Source: Serratia marcescens (GTDB taxonomy: Bacteria > Pseudomonadota > Gammaproteobacteria > Enterobacterales > Enterobacteriaceae). From it: a stretch of 64,000 bases of DNA. The translations under genes and the position numbers were made by a program. The DNA lies in assembly GCA_015548865.1 (NCBI GenBank), contig JADMXW010000006.1, positions 1 through 64,000 on the forward strand. Reading direction: 5' to 3'. The notes under the pieces are model-generated. The model did no database searches. It was not told the origin of the DNA and was given only the letters and a program-made list of their open reading frames with translations. This document shows positions 37,364 through 46,678 of the stretch, in pieces; position 1 is the stretch's first letter, and each line of letters opens with the position of its first letter.

Positions 37364-38257
37364 CTATTTTTGTGTTTCGCGTGTTGCCCACCAGCACACC
37401 AATGAACCGAGAGTAATCATCACAACACCTTGCCAGAAGGCCACATCGGGGACGGTACGCAACCAAAGCGCTGCCAGTAGCGTTGACAACACTGGGGTAA
37501 AGTAGGATGCCGTGGCCAATAACGTCATGTTGCCGCGCTGGATGCCGGTGTTCCAGGCAGAATAGGCGACGGCGGTTGACGCCCCCATAAACAGCAGTTC
37601 TAGTCCGGTAGTAAGGGAAAATGCCATTGGCGCTGTGGCTGAAAAAGCATATTTAATCCACAGTACGATACTGACTACAAAAAAGAACAGCGTATTACCG
37701 CTTTTCCCCTGACCAAGGCGTTTGGTGATATTGCAATACAGCGCCCAAGATATGGCAGCAGCAAAAGCGAGGCTGTAGGCTAAAGGGTTGGTCAGAATGT
37801 TGTGCCACATGACTAAGGGTGACCATTGGCTTTCGCCTTTCATCATCCAGACAATACCCACCAGCGCGAGTGCGACACCGACCCATAACCCAATGCTGCT
37901 CTTTTGTTGGTTGAAAAAAACAGCGAACAGCAACGTCAGGCTTGGCCAAAGGTAATTGATCATCCCCATTTCCATCGCTTGAACGCGATTATCAGCAAAA
38001 CCGATGGAGAGAGACAAAAAGATTTCATAACAAACGAAAACCAAGCCACCGCCGAACAAATACCCTTTGGAAAAACCACGCAGTGTAGGCATACCCGAAA
38101 ATAGCACCAGGCAGAGCGTGCAGGTGCTGTATATCATTGCGGCCCCACCTACAGGGCCAAGGGCTTCGGTTAAACTGCGCAGCAGGCCGACAGAGGTGCT
38201 CCAGAGCAGAATGGCTAACAGGCCCGCAAGGGTCGCACGTTGTGGGGTCATATCCAT
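37364..38257 (-). CDS. yddG: DMT-family aromatic amino acid exporter YddG
   Basis: A protein of about 297 residues with ten membrane segments in two EamA halves. TPQRATLAGLLAILLWST near the start, EALGPVGGAAMIYS, GMINYLWPSLTLLFA, AYSAWNTGIQRGNMTLLA and SYFTPVLSTLLAAL match E. coli YddG, which exports aromatic amino acids. The start at 38257 (MDMTPQ) is most like the family; upstream in-frame codons at 38269 and a TTG at 38278 are possible. It lies next to nadE, on the same strand. Confidence 0.85.
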   Translation of the reverse strand: MDMTPQRATLAGLLAILLWSTSVGLLRSLTEALGPVGGAAMIYSTCTLCLVLFSGMPTLRGFSKGYLFGGGLVFVCYEIFLSLSIGFADNRVQAMEMGMINYLWPSLTLLFAVFFNQQKSSIGLWVGVALALVGIVWMMKGESQWSPLVMWHNILTNPLAYSLAFAAAISWALYCNITKRLGQGKSGNTLFFFVVSIVLWIKYAFSATAPMAFSLTTGLELLFMGASTAVAYSAWNTGIQRGNMTLLATASYFTPVLSTLLAALWLRTVPDVAFWQGVVMITLGSLVCWWATRETQK

Positions 38258-38328
38258 GCTAATTATCATTGTTCCCAAAAGAAAACGGATGCCGTCCCCG
38301 ACATCCGTAGAACGCTAAACTGACGTCG

Positions 38329-39153
38329 TTAGCGCCAGAAATCATCAAATACGGTAACAGGAGGACGGCGCTTATGTTCGGTCTTTTTATACCAATTTTC
38401 GATAATAGCGGCGCGATCGGCGTCGAGAGTTTTCCCTTCGAGATAGTCATCAATCTCGTTATAGGTGACACCCAGGGCTGTTTCATCAGGCAAAGAAGGA
38501 CGGTTCTCTTCCAAATCTGCCGTAGGCGCTTTGGTATAAAGATGCTGTGGGCAACCGAGTACCTTTAGCAACGCTTTACCCTGTCGTTTATTTAAACGAA
38601 AGATAGGATTAATATCCGTGCCCCCATCGCCGTATTTAGTAAAGAAACCCGTGACGGCTTCTGCTGCATGGTCCGTGCCGACCACCAGACCCGCATTCAT
38701 GCCTGCAATGCTGTATTGCGCTTTCATGCGCTCGCGTGCCTTTTCATTACCTTTGACAAAATCGGATAATGTCACACCAATCGCAGCCAGTGTAGCTTCA
38801 CTGGCTTCTACTGCAGGCTTGATATTGACCGTTAGCACATTGTCGGGTTGGATAAATGCGATAGCATCCTGGCAATCAGCTTCATCGGCCTGAATGCCAT
38901 AAGGTAAACGCACGGCGATAAACTGGTAACGCGAATCACCGGTTTCGGTACGTAACTCATTGATGGCAGTCTGACACAATTTTCCTGTTAGCGTGGAATC
39001 CTGCCCGCCGCTGATCCCCAGCACCAACGAACGAATAAAGGGATTAGCCTTAAGATAATTCTTTAAAAAATCAACGCTGATACGAATCTCGGCATTGGGA
39101 TCGACGGTAGGCTTAACACCCAGCGCCTGGATGATCTCTTGCTGTAATGACAT
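38329..39153 (-). CDS. nadE: NH3-dependent NAD synthetase
   Basis: The 274-residue enzyme makes NAD from deamido-NAD, ATP and ammonia. The PP-loop SGGQDST lies at residues 48-54, and [20 protein letters not shown] is the conserved central segment. No glutaminase domain is present, so it is the short ammonia-dependent form. It is divergent from osmE, as in E. coli. Confidence 0.97.
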   Translation of the reverse strand: MSLQQEIIQALGVKPTVDPNAEIRISVDFLKNYLKANPFIRSLVLGISGGQDSTLTGKLCQTAINELRTETGDSRYQFIAVRLPYGIQADEADCQDAIAFIQPDNVLTVNIKPAVEASEATLAAIGVTLSDFVKGNEKARERMKAQYSIAGMNAGLVVGTDHAAEAVTGFFTKYGDGGTDINPIFRLNKRQGKALLKVLGCPQHLYTKAPTADLEENRPSLPDETALGVTYNEIDDYLEGKTLDADRAAIIENWYKKTEHKRRPPVTVFDDFWR

Positions 39154-39379
39154 GATGGCCCCCTTCCTGAACCTGTTGATACTGCGAAATAATTACCCTG
39201 ATAATTAGAGTGTAAAGCTAATCGGCGTGAAGAAAAAGGACAAGCCGCGCGTGCGTATTTTTACTTTTATTGGCATAAAAACGGTCATTTGGGTGAAAAA
39301 TGAGGTCTTCAGCCGATTTGAAAAATTGCAATGAGCGATCTAGCCTTGTCAGTGACCCATTAATGAATGAGGTAATGAC

Positions 39380-39712
39380 ATGAAAAATAATCAACTACTG
39401 ATTTGTCTTGGTGCGGCAGGGGCTATCCTTCTTTCTGGGTGTTCGGCCTATAATCGTGCGGAAAGCAGTTTTACCGAGCCGGTGGTTAAAGAGGTTAAAG
39501 CCGGGCAGAGCAAACAGCAGGTGTTGCAAATTGCCGGCGCGCCCGCATCAGAAGTCCGGTTGAAAAATGCCAGAGGAACCTGCTTTAACTACCTGCTGAA
39601 AAACCGCGATGGCACAGCTCAGAACTATTTTGTGAGTTTCAACGAGCGCGGACAAGTGCTGAACAAAGGCTTCCAAAGTTGCGAAGCGTATGATACCAAC
39701 CCGCAACGTTAA
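39380..39712 (+). CDS. osmE: Osmotically inducible lipoprotein OsmE
   Basis: This 110-residue protein has a lipoprotein signal with lipobox LLSGC and the acylated Cys21. The mature part is a SmpA/OmlA-like domain (VKAGQSKQQVLQIAGAPASE). OsmE is a small outer-membrane lipoprotein induced by osmotic stress and stationary phase. It is a single gene followed by a long bidirectional terminator. Confidence 0.93.
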   Translation: MKNNQLLICLGAAGAILLSGCSAYNRAESSFTEPVVKEVKAGQSKQQVLQIAGAPASEVRLKNARGTCFNYLLKNRDGTAQNYFVSFNERGQVLNKGFQSCEAYDTNPQR

Positions 39713-39732
39713 TATTATCCCGCATACATGAT

Positions 39733-39767
39733 AAAAAACCCGACAGGTAGTACCTGTCGGGTTTTTT
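39733..39767. terminator. Bidirectional terminator between osmE and tcyP
   Basis: A 17-base perfect inverted repeat, AAAAAACCCGACAGGTA / TACCTGTCGGGTTTTTT, around a single G. It has a T-run in both directions. Confidence 0.95.
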
Positions 39768-39792
39768 GACGGTTTTGCCAAAAGATTCAGTG

Positions 39793-41193
39793 TTAAGCGT
39801 GGGTGGTGCTTAATGATGATTCATCATCGGCAGCAAAACGTGTCTTGTCAGTTTGTTTCAGCAATTGGCTGGTTACCGTACCCGCAGTCATGGAGCCGCT
39901 TACATTAAGCGCGGTACGCCCCATATCAATCAAAGGCTCGATAGAGATAAGCAACGCGACGAGTGTTACGGGCAACCCCATGGCGGGCAAAACGATCAGG
40001 GCAGCGAAGGTGGCTCCACCACCGACGCCTGCAACGCCGGCAGAACTGATGGTAACAATCCCTACCAGTGTGGCAATCCACACAGGGTCTAATGGGTTAA
40101 TGCCGACAGTGGGTGCAACCATTACAGCAAGCATTGCGGGGTAGAGTCCGGCACAGCCGTTTTGTCCTATGGTGGTACCAAATGAGGCAGCAAAACTGGC
40201 AATGGATTCCGGCACGCCGATACGTCGCGTTTGAGCCTCAATGCTGAGCGGAATAGTGGCAGCACTCGAGCGGCTGGTAAACGCAAAGCTAAGCACAGGC
40301 GCAATCTTGCGGAAGAAACGTAGCGGATTGATGCCTGTCATGGACAACAGTACTCCATGGATGACAAACATGATGGCGAGACCAAGGTAGGAAGCAACAA
40401 CAAAGCTGCCCAGTTTGAGTATGTCCTGCAAGTTTGAGGTGGCGACCATTTTTGTCATCAGAGCCAAAACACCATAGGGTGTCAGCTTCATAACAAGACG
40501 AACCAATTTCATAACCCAAGATTGCAGGGTGTCAATTGCTGCCAGGACGCGCTCACCCTTTGCAGCATCATCGCGATGGAGTTGCAGCGCGGCAACGCCG
40601 AGCAGGGCGGCGAAAATTACCGTACTGATAATTGAGGTTGGATTAGCGCCAGTCAGTTCAGCAAACGGGTTTTTCGGAATAAAGGACAATATCAACTGCG
40701 GTACATTTAGGTCGGCCACTTTGCCCGCATAATTATTTTCAATCGCACTGAGGCGCGCCGTCTCTTGCGTGCCTTGTACCAAGCCCGATGCGCTAAGACC
40801 AAACAGCACAGTAACCAATACGCCAATCAGCGCGGCAATCAGGGTTGTGAACAATAAGGTACCCAGTGTTAGTACGCTAATTTTCCCCAACGATGACGCA
40901 TTGTGAAGTTTGGCTACCGAATTCAGGATTGAAACGAAGACCAGAGGCATCACGATCATTTGCAACAGTTGAACATAGCCGTTTCCAACGATATTAAACC
41001 AGGCAACAGAGGCCTTGATAACAGGGTCGTTACCGCCGTACACCATATGCAGTGCAAAGCCGAACACAACGCCGATAACCAGACCAAGAAGAACCTTTTT
41101 CGCCAGACTCCACGTAGGATTACGGCCGGCATAAGCGAGTAGAGCAAGCAACGCCAAAAAAACGACAATATTAGCCAATAGCGCAAGGGACAT
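39793..41193 (-). CDS. tcyP: L-cystine/sodium-dicarboxylate symporter family transporter
   Basis: The 466-residue transporter of the DAACS family has about eight membrane helices and re-entrant loops. [18 protein letters not shown] is the serine-rich loop and [20 protein letters not shown] the conserved substrate region. It matches E. coli YdjN (TcyP), a high-capacity L-cystine importer, and lies next to osmE and nadE as in E. coli. Confidence 0.9.
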   Translation of the reverse strand: MSLALLANIVVFLALLALLAYAGRNPTWSLAKKVLLGLVIGVVFGFALHMVYGGNDPVIKASVAWFNIVGNGYVQLLQMIVMPLVFVSILNSVAKLHNASSLGKISVLTLGTLLFTTLIAALIGVLVTVLFGLSASGLVQGTQETARLSAIENNYAGKVADLNVPQLILSFIPKNPFAELTGANPTSIISTVIFAALLGVAALQLHRDDAAKGERVLAAIDTLQSWVMKLVRLVMKLTPYGVLALMTKMVATSNLQDILKLGSFVVASYLGLAIMFVIHGVLLSMTGINPLRFFRKIAPVLSFAFTSRSSAATIPLSIEAQTRRIGVPESIASFAASFGTTIGQNGCAGLYPAMLAVMVAPTVGINPLDPVWIATLVGIVTISSAGVAGVGGGATFAALIVLPAMGLPVTLVALLISIEPLIDMGRTALNVSGSMTAGTVTSQLLKQTDKTRFAADDESSLSTTHA

Positions 41194-41315
41194 GTCTTCC
41201 CCTCCTTAAAATAAAAAAACGCGTTAGAATAGCAGTTCTCGGCAGATCCCGTTATATCAATGCGCAGTATCTTCTGCTGAAATCGCATATGGTCTACGGG
41301 TCGCGTGAGGCGCAG

Positions 41316-41891
41316 TTATCTGAGTAGCTGAATAAACTGACTACGAGCAGAATCATACCAACGGCATGCTGGCTCATAGCCGTAACAGGCACCCGTGCGC
41401 GGTGAGTGATACAGTGAAAAACCAATTAGCAGCAGACATAACACGCGTTCAAGCTGGTTGCCTTTCTGGCTGTTGAGCAGTGGCAGACGAAAACGCCAGC
41501 GGCACGGCCACAAGAGGGGAACACCGGCGGCAGTGAGCATATCGGCCATAATATGACTGAGGTAGCCAATCAGCATAGCGTGATAGGCATCAGTGGGGAT
41601 GGGCCAATCGGCGGGAAGTTGAAGGCGGATAAAGCAAATGACTGCCACAATAGCCAATAAACTGTGGGTAAAACCACGGTGTCCAAAAGCACGGGCGATC
41701 GGCACTGAGATCCATTTTAGTCGCTGCCCCAGCACAGATTTGGGGTGATCGATATCGGGTAACAATGCTGTCAGCAGGGCGCCTGGAATGATATGCCACC
41801 AATCTCCGTTCGCCAACGCTGGCGTAAGCTCTGCATTTTTGGCAAAAATAGCGCAGGCAACGGAGAATAGTAGATGTCCTTCCGCAGTCAT
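41316..41891 (-). CDS. ydjM: LexA-regulated membrane-bound metal-dependent hydrolase YdjM
   Basis: This 191-residue YdjM/DUF457-type protein begins MTAEGHLLFSVACAIFAKNA. It has several membrane helices and the histidine/aspartate motifs LLPDIDHPKSVLG, FGHRGFTHSLLA and GYLSHIMADMLTAAGV, which form the metal site. An SOS box lies 17 bp upstream, agreeing with the known DNA-damage induction of ydjM. The true substrate is unknown. Confidence 0.9.
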   Translation of the reverse strand: MTAEGHLLFSVACAIFAKNAELTPALANGDWWHIIPGALLTALLPDIDHPKSVLGQRLKWISVPIARAFGHRGFTHSLLAIVAVICFIRLQLPADWPIPTDAYHAMLIGYLSHIMADMLTAAGVPLLWPCRWRFRLPLLNSQKGNQLERVLCLLLIGFSLYHSPRTGACYGYEPACRWYDSARSQFIQLLR

Positions 41892-41905
41892 GGCATCTCT
41901 CAGTA

Positions 41906-41925
41906 AACTGTTATTTTATACAGTA
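41906..41925 (-). promoter_or_regulatory. LexA (SOS) box of ydjM
   Basis: CTGTTATTTTATACAG at 41908-41923 fits CTGT-N8-ACAG exactly, with A/T flanks, directly upstream of ydjM. Confidence 0.9.
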
Positions 41926-41982
41926 TAGAGAAATATTCTTTGCTGCGGAAGTTGTGACGGCGTAACTATTTATGTCGTACAG

Positions 41983-42939
41983 TTATTTCTTGCTGGTTGC
42001 GTCGTCAACGGGCAATGCGCTCAGCCAAGTGTGCACTAACTGTGGCCAGACTGCGACAGGCAGACCTTGCGCGCCGCGGATGCCAAAACCGTGTTTCCCC
42101 TTTTCAAACAGATGCATTTCTACAGGAATGTGCTTGGCCTTCAGTGCAGAAAACATCAACACGCTGTTTTCGACAGACACCGAAGGATCATCTACGGCAT
42201 GCACCAAAAATGATGGTGGTGTCTGTGCGTTGACATGCTGATCCGGGGAATAGCGCACAATACCTGCTTCATCAGGATGTTCGCCCAACAATTGCTTACG
42301 CGAACCAGTGTGGCCAATATCGCTGCGCATGGAGATGACAGGATACATCAGTACCATAAAGTCAGGCCGCGCGCTCATGCTGTCAATGTCATCTTGAGGC
42401 GGCGTAATGGCCCGATCAAATTGGGTACCAAGACTGGCTGCTACATGTCCTCCGGCAGAAAATCCCATAACACCAATACGGTGTGGATCGAGCTTCCAGG
42501 TTGGTGCTTGTGCCCGCAATGTACGCAGCGCACGCTGCGCATCTGCCAGCGGAGCATCCGCTCCCTCTTTGTGGCCTTCTCCTGGCATACGGTACGTCAT
42601 AACAAATAGCGTATAACCCTGAGCATTAAAATACGGGGCCAAATCGCTCCCTTCTTTGTCCAGGACCACGCGTTGATAAGATCCACCGGGAGTCACTAAG
42701 ATACCCACACCGTTCGGTTTTTCTGGCGCATAGACGGTAATTTCAGGCGCTCTGATCCCGGTTGCAGCGCGATCGTGCAACGCAGGGTCTTTACTGCGCT
42801 CAACGACCTCCGGTTTCGTCGATGAAGTTGCCGCGCCCGGCGCTTCCCCCTGAGGCCATACAGGGAATGTGGTGTTAGCAAAACAGATTCCAGACGTTGA
42901 CACCAATAAGGCTCCAGCAATAAGAGAACGCAAAATCAT
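41983..42939 (-). CDS. paeX: Pectin acetylesterase PaeX
   Basis: The 318-residue esterase has a signal peptide (MILRSLIAGALLVSTSGICF, cut after the next Ala) and an alpha/beta-hydrolase fold. The nucleophile elbow is GFSAGGH (Ser161), with Asp250/251 (HAVDDPS) and His283 (GKHGFG) completing the triad, and LVTPGGSYQ forming the oxyanion region. PaeX of Dickeya removes acetyl groups from oligogalacturonates in the periplasm. It is downstream of kdgM in the pelW-tog-kdgM-paeX block, separated by two hairpins, so it may have its own promoter. Confidence 0.88.
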   Translation of the reverse strand: MILRSLIAGALLVSTSGICFANTTFPVWPQGEAPGAATSSTKPEVVERSKDPALHDRAATGIRAPEITVYAPEKPNGVGILVTPGGSYQRVVLDKEGSDLAPYFNAQGYTLFVMTYRMPGEGHKEGADAPLADAQRALRTLRAQAPTWKLDPHRIGVMGFSAGGHVAASLGTQFDRAITPPQDDIDSMSARPDFMVLMYPVISMRSDIGHTGSRKQLLGEHPDEAGIVRYSPDQHVNAQTPPSFLVHAVDDPSVSVENSVLMFSALKAKHIPVEMHLFEKGKHGFGIRGAQGLPVAVWPQLVHTWLSALPVDDATSKK

Positions 42940-43002
42940 AGTATATCACTCGCAAGGAAGTCATTAAGAGAACGGGTGAGGTAGCATGGATAATTTGAGA
43001 GG

Positions 43003-43046
43003 AAAAAAAAAGGGTATTCATCACATCGGAGAGAAAATGAACACCC
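43003..43046 (-). terminator. Second hairpin with T-run upstream of paeX
   Basis: On the minus strand GGGTGTTCAT pairs with ATGAATACCC (one G-U), followed by nine T. It lies about 65 bp before the paeX start and could terminate or attenuate transcription into paeX. Confidence 0.75.
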
Positions 43047-43177
43047 TAAGAAACACAAAATATATATCAAAAAATAACGTTCATACACGAAGAGGGTAAT
43101 TCAGACACAGAATACATAAACTAAAACTAGCTATCGCACTGCCAAATTAACTGTTGAACTGACTACAACTAAGACAT

Positions 43178-43228
43178 AAAAAGGGATATTCCGTAACGCT
43201 ATCGCAAATTGTCAACCAGAATATCCCT
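43178..43228 (-). terminator. Terminator after kdgM
   Basis: Perfect ten-base stem AGGGATATTC / GAATATCCCT with a 27-base loop, followed on the minus strand by five T. Confidence 0.75.
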
Positions 43229-43266
43229 GTACTATTTTTTGCCTAACTTTTAATCGTTAATAACGA

Positions 43267-43986
43267 TTAGAAGCTATATTGAACACCTACACGGAAACGT
43301 GTTTGACGGTGATCGTTAGTACCGCTATCTGCTACGTTACCCACAGCAGCGTATGGCTTCCAGTTTTTATCCCATTTGTAGGATACTTTTACGTCATGAT
43401 CCAATTTCCAATTCTCGTTATCAGATTGGAAAGAACCGTATTTGTTGGCTTGTTTGTAGTCCATTTCATAGTCAACCTGCCAATCTTTGAGGAAGCTATA
43501 GCTCAGCACCCCAGTCAGATTATAACCATGTTCACCCGTGTTTTTGGACGTACCGATGTTGCTACTGGTACGTTTGTAGTATGGGCGATAGCGGAAAGAG
43601 TAGGACAGATCGTCAGTGATATTAACTTTGGCACGCAAATACGGTTTGTATTCGTTAGCGCTAGAGCTGCTTGCCATGGTGAAGCCTGGCTCCAGAGACC
43701 AAGTCTTGTTGAATTTGTAAACATAGCTGGCAACAACTTCGGTGCCGTTACTTACCGGTTCGTGATAAGGTTTGTTTGGTGTAGTTTCTTTTGAAGGCTC
43801 GCCATTTTTCCATTTAGCTTCCAGAGAAAGACCAAAGCCGTTTGCAAAGCGGTGGGACATTAACAGACGGTCTTTATGGTCGTTTTTCGGGGTGTCCATC
43901 ATTTCATGACGATAGTCAATCGTAACAGCCATTGCATTAACGCTAACAATCGACGTCACGGCCAGAGCTAATAATTTTAATTTCAT
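43267..43986 (-). CDS. kdgM: Oligogalacturonate-specific outer membrane porin KdgM
   Basis: This 239-residue protein has a signal peptide (MKLKLLALAVTSIVSVNAMA) and a mature beta-barrel of about 219 residues beginning VTIDYRHEMMD and ending in the aromatic VGVQYSF typical of outer-membrane proteins. Repeated Lys/Arg-Tyr strands (YSFRYRPYYKR, DWQVDYEMDYKQ, DVKVSYKWDK) line the anion-selective pore of the KdgM family. It admits oligogalacturonates for TogMNAB. ATG 43986 is chosen because it starts the signal peptide; GGGA lies upstream. CRP-like and KdgR-like sites lie upstream at 44041-44095. Confidence 0.9.
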   Translation of the reverse strand: MKLKLLALAVTSIVSVNAMAVTIDYRHEMMDTPKNDHKDRLLMSHRFANGFGLSLEAKWKNGEPSKETTPNKPYHEPVSNGTEVVASYVYKFNKTWSLEPGFTMASSSSANEYKPYLRAKVNITDDLSYSFRYRPYYKRTSSNIGTSKNTGEHGYNLTGVLSYSFLKDWQVDYEMDYKQANKYGSFQSDNENWKLDHDVKVSYKWDKNWKPYAAVGNVADSGTNDHRQTRFRVGVQYSF

Positions 43987-44040
43987 TTTATATTTCCCAT
44001 CGAGTAATAAAATTATGCTAAAAGACGCATTTGTGCTTAT

Positions 44041-44095
44041 TGGAACAAGTTCTATTTTATTTATTCTCAAATTCTATTTTGTGATCCGGATCTTC
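44041..44095 (-). promoter_or_regulatory. Probable kdgM control region (CRP-like site and imperfect KdgR box)
   Basis: TGTGATCCGGATCTTC (44080-44095) keeps one perfect CRP half and the central GATC. TAGAACTTGTTCCA on the minus strand (44041-44054) follows the KdgR pattern with two symmetric mismatches. Both lie between the togB terminator and kdgM, so kdgM probably has its own promoter. Confidence 0.5.
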
Positions 44096-44171
44096 TTGAG
44101 TAACAAAAAGTAAAATGGGGTTTCAAAATGTGAACTTGATCAGCGGGGAATTAAAATGTGTTTCAATTAAA

Positions 44172-44210
44172 ATGAAAAAATCCCTGCCATGCAGAATGAC
44201 AGGGATTTAA
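44172..44210 (-). terminator. Terminator after togB
   Basis: On the minus strand AAATCCCTG pairs with CAGGGATTT, followed by a run of six T. It separates the pelW-togMNAB operon from kdgM. Confidence 0.88.
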
Positions 44211-44232
44211 CGTGAAGATTACATAAAATATA

Positions 44233-45522
44233 TTACTTCATTGCGCGTTTCAAAATACGTTCAGACTGACGCTGGAAGTATTTAGACGCTTCATCAACCG
44301 TTTTCTGGCCGTAATCGATAGACTGAATGGTATCACCAAACAGCGCTACGATTTGCGGGTCATCAAAGTACGGAGACACCCCAATTTCGTGCGGCAATTG
44401 CAGAGCCAGGTTCAGACCAGCAACGGCATTATCACCATCTTTGATCACACCATCGTTACGCAATTGGGCCACTGCGGCTTTGCTCAACGGTACGCCACGT
44501 TCCAGACCGAGTGCCTGAACACCTTCTTTGCTGTTCAGCAGGAAGTTGATCAGCATTGCAGCTTCTTTCGGGTGTTTAGAAGACTTACCGATAGAAAGCA
44601 TCTGAGCCGGTTTGAAGAACAGACCCGCATCTTTTGCACCTGGCAGCATCGGGTAGTTACCCAGCGCCAGTTTAGCCGGCGGTTGCAGGTTATCAGAGTA
44701 CTTGGTAATGGTGGAGTTCCACATGTAAGTACCTGCCCATTCACCGGTGATCCACGGCTTCATTTCATACATGTTGCTCTTGCCGAAAGAGGCGTAGTAC
44801 TTCATGTCCGGCATAACATGGTTATCAACCAGTTTTTTGTACATGCCGAAGAAATCAGCCCATTGTGCATCATTGTACGCGAACTTCTGGTTTTTCACGT
44901 CGATAGCTGGGATACCGTATTTCTGAACCATATAAGAGTTCAGCAATGCCAGCGTATCTTGGTGCTCCAGAATAACAGGGTAGTACTGGCTGCCCAGTTT
45001 TTCTTTGAACACTTTACCTGCGTTCAGCAGCTCATCCCATGTTTTAGGATATTCCAAACCTGCTTTCTGCCAAGTATCGGTGTTGAAGTAGAACACACGT
45101 GCAGTCACAGAGATCGGAATACCATTCAGCTTACCGTCAACAGTGGTGTTGTTTAGCTCTTTTTGTTCGAACTGACTAAGATCAATAACACCTTTCTGTT
45201 TGTTCAGATCGTAGAAACCTTCACCATTTTTGGAGAAAATCGGCAGCCAGTTCCAGTTGGTCTGCATCACGTCAGGTTCGGTATTACCAGCGATCTGTGT
45301 GGTCAAACGTGCCAGGTGACCGTCCCAACCAGTGTATTCTGCTTTAACTTTGATATTCGGATTTGCCTTCTGGAAATCTTCAATCGCTTTCAGCGTCTGC
45401 TGGTGACGGCCATTGCCGCCCCACCAGGACATACGCAGTTCAACATCATCTGCTGCGAAAGATTGATGCGCCAGCAATGCCAGAGATGAGGCTATCAACG
45501 TGTGTAGGATCGCTTTTTTCAT
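44233..45522 (-). CDS. togB: Oligogalacturonate-binding periplasmic protein TogB
   Basis: The 429-residue solute-binding protein has a signal peptide (MKKAILHTLIASSLALLAHQ, cut after SFA) and the family 1 extracellular binding fold: LRMSWWGGNGRHQQTLKAI, then YTGWDGHLARLTTQIAGN and PDVMQTNWNWLPIF. It delivers di- to oligogalacturonates to TogMN. It is last in the pelW-togM-togN-togA-togB order, 15 bp after togA, and is followed by a terminator. Confidence 0.95.
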   Translation of the reverse strand: MKKAILHTLIASSLALLAHQSFAADDVELRMSWWGGNGRHQQTLKAIEDFQKANPNIKVKAEYTGWDGHLARLTTQIAGNTEPDVMQTNWNWLPIFSKNGEGFYDLNKQKGVIDLSQFEQKELNNTTVDGKLNGIPISVTARVFYFNTDTWQKAGLEYPKTWDELLNAGKVFKEKLGSQYYPVILEHQDTLALLNSYMVQKYGIPAIDVKNQKFAYNDAQWADFFGMYKKLVDNHVMPDMKYYASFGKSNMYEMKPWITGEWAGTYMWNSTITKYSDNLQPPAKLALGNYPMLPGAKDAGLFFKPAQMLSIGKSSKHPKEAAMLINFLLNSKEGVQALGLERGVPLSKAAVAQLRNDGVIKDGDNAVAGLNLALQLPHEIGVSPYFDDPQIVALFGDTIQSIDYGQKTVDEASKYFQRQSERILKRAMK

Positions 45523-45537
45523 CGGTAACTACTCCTG

Positions 45538-46665
45538 TTAAAGAGAGATATTTTGTTCTGTTTTTGCATCAAAGATATGGCACTTATCCATATCAAACTT
45601 AAAGAACACCTGACGGTTCAGGCCATTCTTAATAATCAATCGTGCTTCCTCAGAAGGAATACGACTGGTTATCTCAAAGCCATCAACCTTTATGTACATA
45701 AAGAATTCATGACCCATATTCTCTACACGCACCAATTCACCGACCGAGTGGTTGTCTTCAAACGGCGTATCGGAAACAGACACATATTCAGGGCGCACGC
45801 CAAAGAAGATGTCCTGTGTCAGGTGAGAGCGGACTTTATCTTGTTGAGTTGCATTCAGGGGCAGGGTATAGCCACCTACGTGCAGAGCAATCTGACCGTT
45901 AGTTTCAACCAGTTTGCCCGGTTTAATGTTCATTTCTGGCGCACCAATGAAGCCTGCCACGAACATGTTTTTCGGATAATGGTACAGGTTATCCGGCGTA
46001 TCAACCTGCATGATGTGACCCAATTTCATGACGCAGATGCGATCGCCCATGGTCATGGCTTCGGTCTGGTCGTGGGTAACGTACACACTGGTGGCTGGCT
46101 TGCCGCTTGCCTTCAGTTGTTTGTGCAAGTCAGAAATACGGATACGCATGGAAGCACGCAGTTTGGCATCCAGGTTGGACAACGGTTCGTCAAACAGGAA
46201 CACGTCCGGTTTTTTCACGATGGCACGGCCTACGGCCACACGCTGTGCCTGACCACCGGACAACTGGCGCGGCAGACGATCCATCAGGTCTTCCAACTCC
46301 AGAATTTTGGCTGCCTCGTTAACCTGCTCTTCAATCTTCTCTTTTGGCAATTTAGCCAGTTTCAGACCGAAGGCCAGGTTTTCGCGTACCGTCATGTGCG
46401 GGTAAAGGGCATAGTTCTGGAACACCATCGCGATACCGCGATCTTTCGGCACCAGGTTGTTGACAATGCGCTCACCAATGCGTACTTCACCGCCGCTAAT
46501 GGTTTCCAGACCAGCCAACATACGCAGGGTAGTGGACTTGGCACAGCCAGACGGCCCAACGATAACCATGAACTCACCGTCTTTGATGGTCAGGTCGATA
46601 CCGTGAACCGCTTTGAAACCGTTGGAGTAAACTTTTTCCAGTTTGTTGAAAACTACTTCAGCCAT
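45538..46665 (-). CDS. togA: Oligogalacturonate ABC transporter ATPase TogA
   Basis: A 375-residue MalK/UgpC-type ATPase with an N-terminal nucleotide-binding domain (signature LSGGQAQRVAVGRAIV, Walker B VFLFDEPLSNLD, switch VYVTHDQTEAMT) and a C-terminal TOBE regulatory domain (from about 240). The Walker A reads GPSGCAKST, with Ala42 in place of the usual Gly. It powers TogMNB import across the inner membrane. It is 13 bp from togN. Confidence 0.95.
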   Translation of the reverse strand: MAEVVFNKLEKVYSNGFKAVHGIDLTIKDGEFMVIVGPSGCAKSTTLRMLAGLETISGGEVRIGERIVNNLVPKDRGIAMVFQNYALYPHMTVRENLAFGLKLAKLPKEKIEEQVNEAAKILELEDLMDRLPRQLSGGQAQRVAVGRAIVKKPDVFLFDEPLSNLDAKLRASMRIRISDLHKQLKASGKPATSVYVTHDQTEAMTMGDRICVMKLGHIMQVDTPDNLYHYPKNMFVAGFIGAPEMNIKPGKLVETNGQIALHVGGYTLPLNATQQDKVRSHLTQDIFFGVRPEYVSVSDTPFEDNHSVGELVRVENMGHEFFMYIKVDGFEITSRIPSEEARLIIKNGLNRQVFFKFDMDKCHIFDAKTEQNISL

Positions 46666-46678
46666 GATAAATCCTCAA

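Larger units (their letters stand above)
42940..43266. other. kdgM-paeX intergenic region
   Basis: It contains two terminator-type hairpins reading leftward (43178-43228 and 43003-43046) and is otherwise AT-rich. No good KdgR box was found, although TGTGTTTCTTAGG on the minus strand near 43047 contains a loose half-box. Confidence 0.6.
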
